64,000 bases of DNA from assembly GCA_014905825.1 (NCBI GenBank), contig JACGCN010000002.1:3100001-3164000 (forward strand), written 5' to 3'. The position numbers and the translations under genes were made by a program. Shown piece by piece: positions 54,267 to 64,000 of this stretch. A model generated the notes under the pieces. It made no database searches and had not been told where the DNA came from. It saw only the letters and a program-made list of their open reading frames with translations. How positions within the stretch are numbered: the stretch's first letter is position 1; every line of letters begins with the position of its first letter. This stretch comes from Lyophyllum atratum. Its lineage: Eukaryota; Basidiomycota; Agaricomycetes; Agaricales; Lyophyllaceae.

Positions 54267-56945
54267 TTATATGTCCTCTTCCTTCATGAAATCTAAAGGT
54301 AAAGTGATCAAGTCAGAAGAGGAAAGGTACGGAAAAGGTTTAATCGATGATGAGGAGGATAGAGCAAAGCCTGGCATGGAGAATAAGGCAGGCAAAGGAC
54401 GGAGGGGTGGTGATGCAGGTGGTGGTGAGGACGAATGCAGAACCGATGGTGAGGAAAGGGCAGGTAATGAGGAAGCTTGATACATAGGGGATGAGGACCG
54501 GAGTGGAGGCGAGGTGAGGCGCGCTTTCGCAGGCGGGCGGGCACGTAATGCGCGAGGGCGTGAAGGGGAGGTTGAGAAGGCCTGCAGGAGGTCGGAATCT
54601 GCCGATCGTCTAGGCCTCTTCCTCGTCGTCAGGGCTGTAGCGTTCTCCTTGGCATCGAGTTGGCGCTTGCCTTTCTTCAGTTTTGTGACGATATTCTTTG
54701 CAAGCCCGTCCTTTTCGGTCCCAGCACCCTTGAGTTTCGCTGTTTCTCGTTCATAGGCACGCCGTTCTTGAAAGAAGGACAAGACACGAGGGTCTTCCTC
54801 GCACAGCATGATACTGAGAGGAGAGAGGGTTAAGTAATGCGGCAGAGTTCAAAGAAAGAAAAGTCTTACATATCTTTGCCACTGGTCTTGACTCGACGTG
54901 CTATACCACAATAGTCGAGTGGTCCGATGGTGTAGTTCTTGGTATGTTGCGTCACGTACGAAATCAAAAGCTTTTTACGCTCTTCTTGTGACTCGAGTAT
55001 GAATTTCACCTGCAGTGGCTTTGTTGGAACAGACTTTTTCCTGGAATGGCAAGTTAGCGTTGCTAGACCTTGAGATAAAAAGAAGCGCACTTGGTGGTGG
55101 TAGCGATGACAGGAATATACTCCGGATACTGTGGAGTATCTGGTATCGAATTTTCATAAATCGGGATGACCGACCAGACGTTCGCGTTATTGACCCGATA
55201 GAGGATCGTCCTGGTCCAATTCGCGCAGAGTTGACTCCTGGATGGAGCTTCCGATAAGAGGAAGTCGTAGGCACCTGGGTCCAGCCATGTTTTCGAGGTT
55301 GTGTTGACTGTTTGATACGAACTGAGCATTACAAAGTCGGAAGGATTGAAAATTCCAAAACTTACATTCTGGTTTGGCGAAGTAACGCGTGAGTGCGTTA
55401 TCCGGAGCGAGACACGAGGGAGGAAGACCTGCGGCAAGCCTCAACCATTCACTCTCACCAAAGATGAGCGGCCCAAGGTTTCGGTCATCCGGAAGGAGCA
55501 GCGCGGCACGACACAACTCTGGCTCGAAGACGTCAGAAGGGATTGCAGGATCATCTGCCCGTCGAACAAGAGAGCTTGCATGATTATTCGCTGCAGATTG
55601 TACCGATGACTGTACTCACCCGGTTAATAGGTTAACGCTTGGACAAAGAGAAAAGGCTAACCTTGAATTTCTTGAGCAGGTTGTGGAAGCGAGTAGTGAA
55701 GGAACAACGATCCTTCGCCCAAACATAGAGCGTATCCGCATACTTCATCCGATCCTCAGTATGAACAGCAATAGTATAATTTACCATATGCCGTTTAACG
55801 AGAGTCCTGATTTGAAGAGGATTAAATGTGATATAAATGATTCGGATCAGAACAGTCCCCACCATAAAGAATCGTCCGCAATCGCGTCATGCACAAATGA
55901 ATAATACGCCGCACATAGACGTGCTGTACGAGAAGCTGAATCGAACACCTCAGCTTCCGTCAGGCTGGGCGATAAACCTGAAACAGTTGTTCAGATCCCA
56001 TTATCATCATCTAAAGAAGCGCTGGACATACCTGCACGATGCCAAAGCTCGGAGACAGTGTATACCCCAACACCACACATGATCCCCTCTGTCCTCAGTT
56101 TTTCCATCGCATTTCCTGATCTATTCACCTTATCCTCTCGCCTCTGCCGCATCCAAACAGTAAGCGCGTCAAGAAAACACGGGAAGTCGTAATAGACATC
56201 TGGCTGCTGGGCGGGTAGCTCGCCACGAGTATTTGCCCAGTGCATCTGAAAAAGCGTAGTAAGTAAATATGACTTCAATCAATGGATAGGACTACCTGGA
56301 GCAAAAGATCCTGGGTTAGGAAAGCCACTACGTGCTTTTTAAACTCAAACGCTATCCCCACCTTGAATCCCCGTGGCTACGGGCGGAATGAATGGACGAA
56401 AAAGTGCTATATTGGTAATAGAACATACCTTTTTGTGGACTTTTCGAACGGACGCATTCCAATCCGATTTATCGTACACTTGAAGCACGGTATGCTTCAA
56501 TAACTGTACCTGAATAACATTAGTCGAGTCAGCAGTCTGTTTTCAAGAGGTTACTGATGAATGTAGAAGAAGTGCGCACCTGTAGCCAATAGGCCGCGCC
56601 TCCACCATCGACAAACTTGAATATGACATTGCGAGGGTGCGGATATACGCCAGAAAGTACCAGCCCATGAGAGAGGACGGGGACAGGAGGGTCTGTTGCT
56701 GTGGTCGCATATTTTGGCGGGTATACCACAGTCTGGTGTGAGATCTGTCCTCGAACAATTGTTGAGCTTGAAGGTAGATCATAGACATGACCATGTTTCC
56801 CTGGGCAGTCATCGCTCAAAGCGGTCTGCTCCTTTTCGGTCGCGTCGACCTGGACATTCTCCAGAACCAGGTCAGCTGGGTCTTCGTTTTCCACTAGGTG
56901 CAAAGCAGGCTTTCCAGCCAGCTCTGACTCCAGTCGCTCAGGCAT
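54267..56945 (-). CDS. Conserved hypothetical multi-exon protein
   Basis: About nine exons from ATG 56945 (MPERLESELAGKPALHLVE) to a stop at 54267. Blocks in order: GLVLSGVYPHPRNVIFKFV, LLKHTVLQVYDKSDWNASV, VGIAFEFKKHVVAFLTQDLL, DFPCFLDALTVWMRQRRED, GIMCGVGVYTVSELWH, TARLCAAYYSFVHDAIAD, HMVNYTIAVHTEDRMKYAD, FLLSEAPSRSQLCANWTRT and LDYCGIARRVKTSGKD. A basic, Ser/Pro-rich C-terminal exon (TTRKRPRRSADSD) contains a likely nuclear signal. Introns show good GT-AG ends. The middle blocks look conserved, yet I cannot assign a family. The third ~90-bp module lies about 230-320 bp upstream of its start and points into it, perhaps as promoter. Confidence 0.6.
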
Positions 56946-57173
56946 AGTGAAACCCCAGTATGTGTAACCAAGATGGATACCAGGTGTGTAAGACCGAGAT
57001 ATGAGCCCCTAGGTATGTGTGACAAGCAGTGGGCGGCCAGAAAACGCGTGGAATTGTGAAGCAGAGAGGCAAGACGCGACACGTCGATCACAATTTACAC
57101 GGGTGACATAAACGTGACACTGTGACTTTCGCGCCCATACAGGAAAAAATGTGCTGTAATTATCCCTCTGTCA

Positions 57174-57264
57174 TAGTTGGATATGTTCTGAGAGCTCTCA
57201 CACATTGTAAAGGAACACAAATAGCTACTACAGTACCAGTATAATATTCAATCAACAGCGGTAT
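57174..57264 (-). repeat. About 90-bp module, inverted copy (right)
   Basis: On the minus strand ACCGCTGTTGATTGAAT starts at 57264, and CATATCCAACTA starts 78 bp later at 57185. It is inverted relative to the copies at 46650 and 52313. The middle has diverged. Confidence 0.7.
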
Positions 57265-58391
57265 AGAGATATGAGGCAGACTCTATGCTTTGCATCCCAA
57301 ATTGGCGTGCACATCACGTGACCCGATCGCAGTACATGGGGTCCCCATCAAGAATATTTCGTTCTCAGACGTTCGGCAGAGCGCGACCGTCTGGCTTTCC
57401 ATACGATCCCGATGCTTGGAAAAACATATCTTGCCTCTGTCTCCGATCATGTATTTCCAGGCGTTGCTAGAAGTCGATAGATACTAGAGACGCACTACGT
57501 CTCTATGTTTATCTCCAGGAGAGGCTGCGACGCCATTGGTCAACTGCGACGGGGATTCGAATCCTGACCAACGGAAGCCTTTGTGGTGGGAGGGGCTGAG
57601 AGGGGTGGGGATGCTCAGGCTCAGGTCCAGCTTCATAATGGTCGGATGAGTTCAAAGAGATTCGAAGCTGCTTAGAGGATGTCCAACCAACCCTCCGTCA
57701 AGTTCTCACAAACTCAACTTCGGCCGGGGAGTATAGTAGGAGCAAGATATCGCCCTTGAAGCAAGTGTCATGTCCATTTCTTTTGGCTGTCCAATCCTAG
57801 AAAAGTCGTTGTAACACGCTCAGATAGATAGGCGAGATGCTGTACACTTCGGGCATCTGAGCAAGCATTGTAGCAGTACTTGCATTGGGAGGGCTCAATG
57901 TATCCAAAGCGTCACGTACTAAAGCATGGAAAACAAAGCTCGAGCTGCAATAAGGAATAGCACTGGCAGAGTGAGCGTACATATACAAGGGACATCTGCC
58001 CTCCGGAACCAGTGATGGAGCTGAAGGTAAAATCTCAATAAGATTAGGGCTTGAAATCATTCTAAGACTGAAAGTTACCATCACTCGAGCCTCAGGGCAA
58101 TAACAAGGGTTAATTATCACCTAGAAACAATTATTCGAAGCTTAGATGTATAGTCGATATAGTCTATCGTGTTCTTCGAATGATGAACGTAAGGAATGGT
58201 TATATGATGCTAGTGCTAGAAGGATGGGTGGGCGGCGTGTATATACAAAACAAAAGGCAAAAGCTAGTAATACAGGACGTGATCGTGAGGAGTCGTGAAT
58301 GGGCTAGAGATACAAATGGAAGTCGTGCGAGTGTAGTGTTTGAGTCCAATGCAAATGTAGGTATGCGAAAGCTCGTCAGCGAGAAGATCCC
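57265..58391. other. Intergenic, no supported gene
   Basis: It contains a TCACGTGA box (57314-57321), a motif also seen about 65 bp outside the left 90-bp module (46582-46590). A TTCGAAT stretch at 57547 resembles a tRNA T-arm but no full tRNA folds. Minus frame 57797-58120 has no domain. Confidence 0.4.
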
Positions 58392-59133
58392 TCAGCGAAG
58401 GTCAACAGCAACGTCAGCCTGCCAAACGTCCTCGAAGACATTGCAGAGAGCCACGAGCACCATATGCTCGTATCGGATGCCGGAGGGGCCTAAGTGCCAA
58501 TCAGATGATCTCGCAGGCTCTGAGCGTGTTTTCTATACGACGAAGGTGGATTAATTCAGCTGTAAACTAAGCGAGGCGAATGCATACCTCGATGAAACGT
58601 GCAAAATTCTGCGAAATTATCGCGCCAAGCTGTGCGCGGGTGACAGGTCCCAGTCCGGCGATGTTAAGCTCGATGCTGCGCGCCCACTCAACGTGCTCGT
58701 ACCCTGGCCACTGTAAGGGGAGCACAGCATGAGCAAAGATGTACGACGAGGCAGTGAAATAAGGGAAACTAACGATGATGCGAAGTGTAATACGTGCGAG
58801 CCCAGTATGCGCGAGAACTACATCACCAGCGCCCTGTATCATCGACGCAAGTGCATGTGCACTACGCGTGCTCAGCTCGCGCATCGGCACGCCCTGCTTC
58901 GAGTATCCTAGGTAGTCGAACGTGATCGCGCTGTGCACCTGGTTCAAGCGTCCCGTCGCACCGCGCCATTTACAGGCAGGAGTGTAAGGCGGCTGCGGTA
59001 GGCGCCGGCGGAAGGGCGAGACGAAGGAGGATGCAGCTTGCGCGGGGTTAGGCTGCACTGCGCCGCCCAGAGAGGAGAACTGGGATTGGCGAGAGGAGGG
59101 GACTGGTGGGTGCAGAGGGTTGATATAAGACAT
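58392..59133 (-). CDS. Conserved hypothetical protein, 223 aa
   Basis: Two exons, 59133-58588 and 58517-58392 (70-bp intron GTATGC...CTCAGAG, phase 0). The N-terminus MSYINPLHPPVPSSRQ is Pro/Ser-rich. The ordered part begins ACKWRGATGRLNQVHSAIT, then FDYLGYSKQGVPMRELSTR and GDVVLAHTGLARITLRIIVS. Next comes YEHVEWARSIELNIAGLGPV. The last exon encodes SDWHLGPSGIRYEHMVLVAL and ends WQADVAVDLR. The blocks look strongly conserved, suggesting a functional gene, but no family or catalytic motif is recognised. The upstream 700 bp hold its promoter. Confidence 0.6.
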
Positions 59134-60065
59134 TTGGAGTGGTGGATGTGTTGGGTGGGTGAAGTGGAGGCGTTGGTGAGCTGGGTACTTTGGTGAGGGA
59201 TGGAGAGGCTTACGGTATGTTCTTATATACTAGTAGCTCGTCCCAGAGGTCAAAGAGGGAGCGGGAGGAAAGTCAAAGAGGGCTTGCAAAGAGGACATGC
59301 AAAGCGGGGCGCGCCAAAGGTCAAAGCGCGATAGTCTAGTCCCAGAACGAGCTCCTTGCCGAGAACTTCATTCCAGTGGTTTCCCTTTATGTTAGTGCAT
59401 GAATTAAATGCTTTGGAAAGACTACAGATGTAACGTAGAAGAATGGGGACCTACGCGGCGAAGAATGTGATGAAGAAAGGGGAGTACACCTTTGATCGAG
59501 TCACAAAGACCGTTCCGAACCGCGCAGCCATGGAACGACATGTAATCAGCAATAATCCAACGTGGTGAGGACAATATTCACGAATGGCGGTTCATAAGAC
59601 GAGACTCTGCAGAAGAGTGCCATACCACCCGGTTACTTATTATCGAGTTTGCCAGTAAAGCCCAGGTCTCGAAAATAAATCACGATCTTGAATGACTACA
59701 TCCCATAAGTACTGAGACTCTGTTCTTGAATGACTACATCCCATAAGACCGCAGCCGTAAAATGTGGATCTGGGCTCACCATAGTCGCTCTCAGGTGTAG
59801 ATTTCTTCAGAACTTAGCCCAGCGGAGGACATGGTGATCGTTGAATGAAGTCCGTGTTGCAGCTTGTTTGGATATCCCGCCTTGCCGCACCTTACCACAC
59901 ATGTTCCTCGTCGGGACCGCCCGTGGGTAATATCACTATCATTATCACTACCACCTTCTCATCGTTGCAATTGGGAACTGGAAGCCTTGAACTGTGAATC
60001 TGAACTTCGCGCAAAGATTGTTCGCAAAGGTCTACCCGTCTCTGGATCCTACAGGATGGGGGCGT
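59134..60065. other. Intergenic with dispersed repeat
   Basis: It holds the second copy (59898-59950) of a short repeat also present at 11584-11636, and a duplicated phrase TTGAATGACTACATCCCATAA at about 59688 and 59733. No exon is supported before 60066. Confidence 0.5.
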
Positions 60066-61380
60066 ATGTCCAATCCAGCAGTTTTGCTTCGTGCCCATCT
60101 TAACTTCCAGTCCCATACCCGTGTTGAACTGTACAGCAGAACACCATTGACCCGTGAAGAGCGTTCTAAGATGCGCGTACTTGCGGCGTATGGGATCTCG
60201 GGGATCGATATATCCAGGATGTTGGATCGCAGCTCGCAGTCTGTTTACAAAATCTTGAGCGGGAGGGCCGGGAGTAGCGACGAGGGCGATGACTACGACT
60301 TTGTTGATGCAGAGTTTGCAGCCCAATATCCTCCTCTGATGACCGTGAGTCCTTCAACGATTGCTGCACATGTCATGTTAACAGTATCATCACGTTCAGT
60401 CGACAAATCGTTCCCAGCTGCCCTCCATGCGGAATAAAGAGGTTGATTTTATTCCTTTAATTGGGCACAGTGCATGGTCTGATATCGTTTTGCAGAGGAC
60501 GGAGGCAAGATCAGTTGCTAGTGCATCTACCTCGCGGTCGACAACAGGCTCGGTAGTACGTACTTCCTTTCTTCTCGCTTCGTCTCCCACACAAACCAAC
60601 TGCTTGTTGACGATGCATTTCCGAAGGCTTACCCACCCTTAAAACTGGTACGAACTCCTGGTGTGGTAGTGTAGCACACATGTATTTAAACATGTTACTA
60701 TACTACAGGAAGATTCCAAGGAGCACAAAGGGCAACGGGACGGAACGAAGAAGGAAAACCTTTTGGCTACAATCGCTGTCACCAAGGTACGCCGGGATCA
60801 CCCATCCTTAAGTCAGCGCGATCGCCGACATTCCATTCAGACGGAAACAACCTCTGGAAGCGCCCACACTAAAGCTCCTTCCGGTTCCACGTCTCGGACT
60901 CCGCGAAAAGGCCCGTACACGCGACGATCTCTGTCCCCTGGGGTAAGAGACAATTCAGATCTCGGGGATATGTGCGCTTATTACCATCAGCAGAAACAAA
61001 CGCGTCCCTACGCGCTCAGAGCTGCTGGGTCTTCGCGTCATCGTGCGATACCTGTCCGTATGTCATATTTCTCACTTCGAATCCTGCTCATAGTCCTTGT
61101 TTCAAAGATTGAGATAGAATCGTCACCGGAGCCCGAGCTTGACGAGATCCAACCCCCGCTTCCTGACTTGCACCAATTTTTAGCAAACTTGGAGCACGAT
61201 CTAAGTGACATCATGGATGCGCTCACTGAACAGGATCTAGGAACGCATGAGAAGCTTTTCGCGCTTGCCAGCTGGCCTGAGGACGAGCTGCATAGCCTTT
61301 TCAAGGAGGCCCTCCCCGAGCTAACGGTCGCCCAAAGGTTTATGCTTGTGAAGGGCATGAAAAAGTCTGCAGGGGTGTAA
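60066..61380 (+). CDS. HTH-containing protein with acidic linker and helical C-terminus
   Basis: The start 60066 (MSNPAVLLRAHLNF) is preferred over 59994 because the upstream codons look random. The N-terminal exon has a helix-turn-helix of resolvase/homeodomain-like type: TREERSKMRVLAAYGISGID followed by ISRMLDRSSQSVYKILSGR. Several short exons follow, Ser/Thr/Arg-rich (GSTSRTPRKGPYTRRSLSPG). The last exon, from about 61100, reads SSPEPELDEIQPPLPDLHQF, then LEHDLSDIMDALTEQDLGTH, then helical WPEDELHSLFKEALPELTVA ending in MKKSAGV. The C-terminus resembles a SAM-like helical bundle. A DNA-binding role is inferred from the HTH only. Internal exon borders between 60340 and 61100 are unsure. Confidence 0.55.
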
Positions 61381-62900
61381 CAGACTCGGACTGTATCCTT
61401 GCTTGTCACGGGAATGAACAGCGATGTTGTAAGAGTAATCCGCGTTTGATGTATGTCGCCTGTTGGCTAGGTGTTCTTGATAATGTATATGCCCCAAGAT
61501 GTAAAGATTTTCATCGTCTGGAAATCCGAAAATCAGCTCGATCGCGCAAAAAGACTCCCGAGTCCTAGATATCCACTCTCACAGCATACCAGGTGAGCTC
61601 AAATCTCTTTCTTCAGTTGAGTATATCACATTCAAGTATCTTATCTTCCAGGCGGCTTGGGCTACCAGGTCTTGCTGGCCTGGGCTGTCTCAGAAATCAA
61701 GGATGTCGAGCAGATCCTCCTATTCGTCGATAAGAGGGGTACTTGGAAGTTGACACCGCTGCGTCTCAGTTGACTGACATATGTCTATCGCTGTTATCTT
61801 GCCAAGCAACTCTCACATCGACCAAGTACATTGGCGCTCTGAGGTCTTTTCATGAGTACGATGACGTCGTCGAAGCGCCAACGTATGCAATTGAGAAAAG
61901 GGAAGGCATGATTGATACGAGGCCTGTAAACTTGACAAGACAGGTGAGCAAAGAATCTCCTTTTCAAGAGATGCTACCATCTGGCCCATTCATTCGTAAA
62001 TGCCGTGAAGAACGTGAAGGATGGGATCTTGAGCAAAGTGTTCCATTGTCTGGCGACCCTGCAGGATTGTGACTAGACGACCACAGCTGCTGATGACCTG
62101 TCTTGAGCTCCAGGAATCCTGTTAAGAATCACCCTATATCTGCGCATACTGCATTCCCGTCACCTTGTCGGCTCGACGCTCTCTCAATTGTTTGACCAGC
62201 TACCTGAAGTTGCTTGCACAAAACGCCTCGATCTGACGTCAACGCGCTAACAACAAGCTTCTTTGATGCCAGAAGTGCCGACGTCCTCGACCTCATGGCA
62301 TCCCTTGATCTCCCTTGATTCCAACTTGATTTGGTGCTAAGTCTCTCTGTTCGTTTCCTTTCCGAGACATCCTGCTACCCAACTGCTGCCGGCGTCATGG
62401 CACTCAAAGGCCCGTTGACATGTCGCCAGTCACTGTCAGAGATCGGAACAGATGCTCGCCTTCTATCCCGCTAGTCTGCGCAGGTCTGCGCTACCCCGCC
62501 CACACTTTTACACCCCTTGATCCCTCCGATCACGAGCACCAAACTCCGTCGCCCGAACGCCGTCCAAGGAATCGGGCTACAGCAAGGAAGAACTCGTAAA
62601 CCCTGCCGTCCGGGACTGCACACTCGCAGGTCGGGCGCATATGGGCAAAGATATCCTCCGTGGCCGCTGAAGGCAACGCGACGCACAAGGGTATGCAGAG
62701 CCGGCACTTGATGATGATCGGTCTGTAGGCTGACCCCGGTGTACAAGGGAGTTTCGTGATGTGATACTTACAACACTTCTTCCCAGCTATCGGTGGGACA
62801 ATCGGACGGGCATCCTCCTGACTCCTGCGTGCAGGCTCCGTGCGTAGTGTTGTCCTGTCATCACAAGTGGGCGTCGGAAGCAGTCGTGTCTCATGGCGGA
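61381..62900. other. Mostly non-coding, possible decayed exons
   Basis: A plus-strand stretch around 61660-61760 (VLLAWAVSEIKDVEQILLFV) and 61743-62074 could be exons of a small or broken gene, but no domain is seen. 62100-62900 holds nothing convincing. Confidence 0.3.
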
Positions 62901-64000
62901 ATATGCAGGCCATCGCCCTAGCGGGTCCGGGGAGCAAGCTGCTGTCGTATTTCGTGGTTGAGCTGTTCGTGTACTCGGTCGTGATTACGCTGTGAGTAGG
63001 AGAAGTATTGCATGAGTAGCATTGTGATAACCGTGGGGTTTGTAGTAAGAGGGGAGATATCAGCTATGTATCCCGTCTTGGGTGCGTTCTCGGTCTTCGG
63101 AACCAGATTCGTGTCTCCGGCGCTTGGGTAGAACCACCCTGGACCAGTGCGTCTCGTGCTTCTGTCAAGCCCCCCAACTCCATTGACAGCGCAAAACCCC
63201 ACGGGGCCTCTCCAACTTTCACGATGCTCAAGCTTTCATCGGCGGCTTCCCAGCGTTCGCCCAGACCTTCGTGTTTGCGTTCTATTCCTTTGGAGGAATT
63301 GTGCTTGTGGCGATCGCGGCAGGAGCGTCTGCCAAGCCTATCGTTCAGTGCCCCGTGCCATAAAAGCCACTTTCTATGCCGATGCTGCTGCGTCACCGCT
63401 CACCGTGATGTTTATGCGCGCTGGTTTTGGCGCCGCTGTGCATGTCGTCCACGCCGTCCTCTTGACGGCCGTGGTATCGGCGACGTACTCGTGCTTTTAC
63501 GCCAGTTCTCGGGTCTTGCTTGTTGGCGCGATCCGGACAGGCGTCCCGCGTATCTCAAGCAGCAAGGGCGTCGCGTTCACCTGGCTCCTCAACATCACTG
63601 GGATCTCAATGCTGCTTGTGTGGACGAGCATCGGGGTGATCTCTTCGCGGTTCCCACAGGCATACACGGCGGGGGGCCTGTCGCTTGTAGACCTTGCCTT
63701 ATCGACAACCTCTGTATCCCATACTGCCTGTTGGCGTGGTGATTCTGGGAACGCTTATTTTATCGCACAGGGGTATTCAGCAGTGAGACAGGCACCGTTT
63801 GAACCGAAGGTACGAGGAGAGATAGGGAGAGAAAATGTCTTGGCGCTTCGCGAGGTCTAACTAACAGGACGTGTATTCTTTCTCCTTTAGAATGTTGTCG
63901 CCACGTATATCGGAGTTGCGCTTTGTCTTGTGCTTTATTCGGTGTATACGGTATACGGTAACGCGCATTTCGTACCGACCTCCAAGGTCGACTTCGTTAC
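62900..64000 (+). pseudogene. Amino-acid permease (APC superfamily) pseudogene, cut by the window edge
   Basis: Fragments match the fungal amino-acid permease pattern in order: AIALAGPGSKLLSYFVVE, GEISAMYPVLGAFSVFGTRF and VSPALG, FVFAFYSFGGIVLVAIAAG, SVPRAIKATFY, MYAST-like CFYASSRVLLVGAI, FTWLLNITGISMLLVWTSIG, then VVATYIGVALCLVLYSVY and GNAHFVPTSKVDF. Breaks: a one-base loss near 63340 separates AGASAK from RSVPRAIK. About 25-30 residues are missing between the GVPRIS and WLLN segments. Two more frame changes lie around 63690-63770 (DL, then YRQPLYPILPVGVVILG, then AQGYSAV). The N-terminal membrane segments are degraded or lost. The intact protein would be a 12-helix plasma-membrane importer. 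Confidence 0.8.

Noticed and set aside
57460..57575. Possible tRNA on the plus strand around the TTCGAAT at 57547
   Set aside because: A T-arm-like hairpin exists, but there is no A box, no acceptable anticodon arm, and the acceptor pairing is imperfect.

Overview
The window reads as a piece of an Agaricomycete (mushroom-forming basidiomycete) chromosome. Genes are split by many 48-75 bp GT-AG introns, often with a CTRAC-type branch site. There are no operons or ribosome binding sites. The protein families present are typical of basidiomycetes: a DUF6570/Helitron protein, a TET/JBP-like oxygenase, an alpha-type kinase, F-box proteins, membrane-anchored histidine phosphatases and GRDP-like proteins. 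All exon models were made by eye from conserved splice signals and reading phase.

Positions 1-13.6 kb are repeat- and transposon-rich. A large Helitron Rep protein on the minus strand runs off the left edge. It is followed by a weak hypothetical gene and a TET/JBP-like Fe(II)/2-oxoglutarate oxygenase whose start abuts a decayed hAT element. That hAT element contains seven copies of a 161-bp satellite. Next come a tandem series of five near-identical mini-introns alternating with mini-exons, four copies of a ~136-bp repeat and three copies of a ~116-145-bp repeat. The block ends with a six-exon gene whose protein begins like the histone H3 tail and continues into a Cys-rich finger.

Positions 13.9-19.8 kb hold two oppositely oriented multi-exon genes of unrecognised, lineage-specific type, a 104-bp-arm near-perfect palindrome and a tRNA-Val-like sequence. 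Positions 20.9-26.3 kb hold a small secreted protein, a tandem dual-specificity phosphatase with a dead second domain, an intronless F-box-like protein and a conserved unknown gene.

Positions 26.5-45.6 kb are a run of local tandem duplications: two GPR1/FUN34/YaaH transporters (minus), three phytase-like histidine acid phosphatases (minus), a small secreted Cys-rich protein, and two GRDP-like glycine-rich-domain proteins (plus). The second GRDP copy has a long Gly/Cys tail that the first has nearly lost.

Positions 46.6-57.3 kb contain a divergent pair, an alpha-kinase (minus) and an integrase/DDE-type transposase-like gene (plus). The pair is bracketed by direct copies of a ~90-bp module, and a third inverted copy lies upstream of the next conserved unknown gene (minus). 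A 3' fragment of a GH1 beta-glucosidase lies between. The right end has a conserved small gene (minus), an HTH-containing gene (plus) and a frameshifted amino-acid permease pseudogene cut by the window edge.
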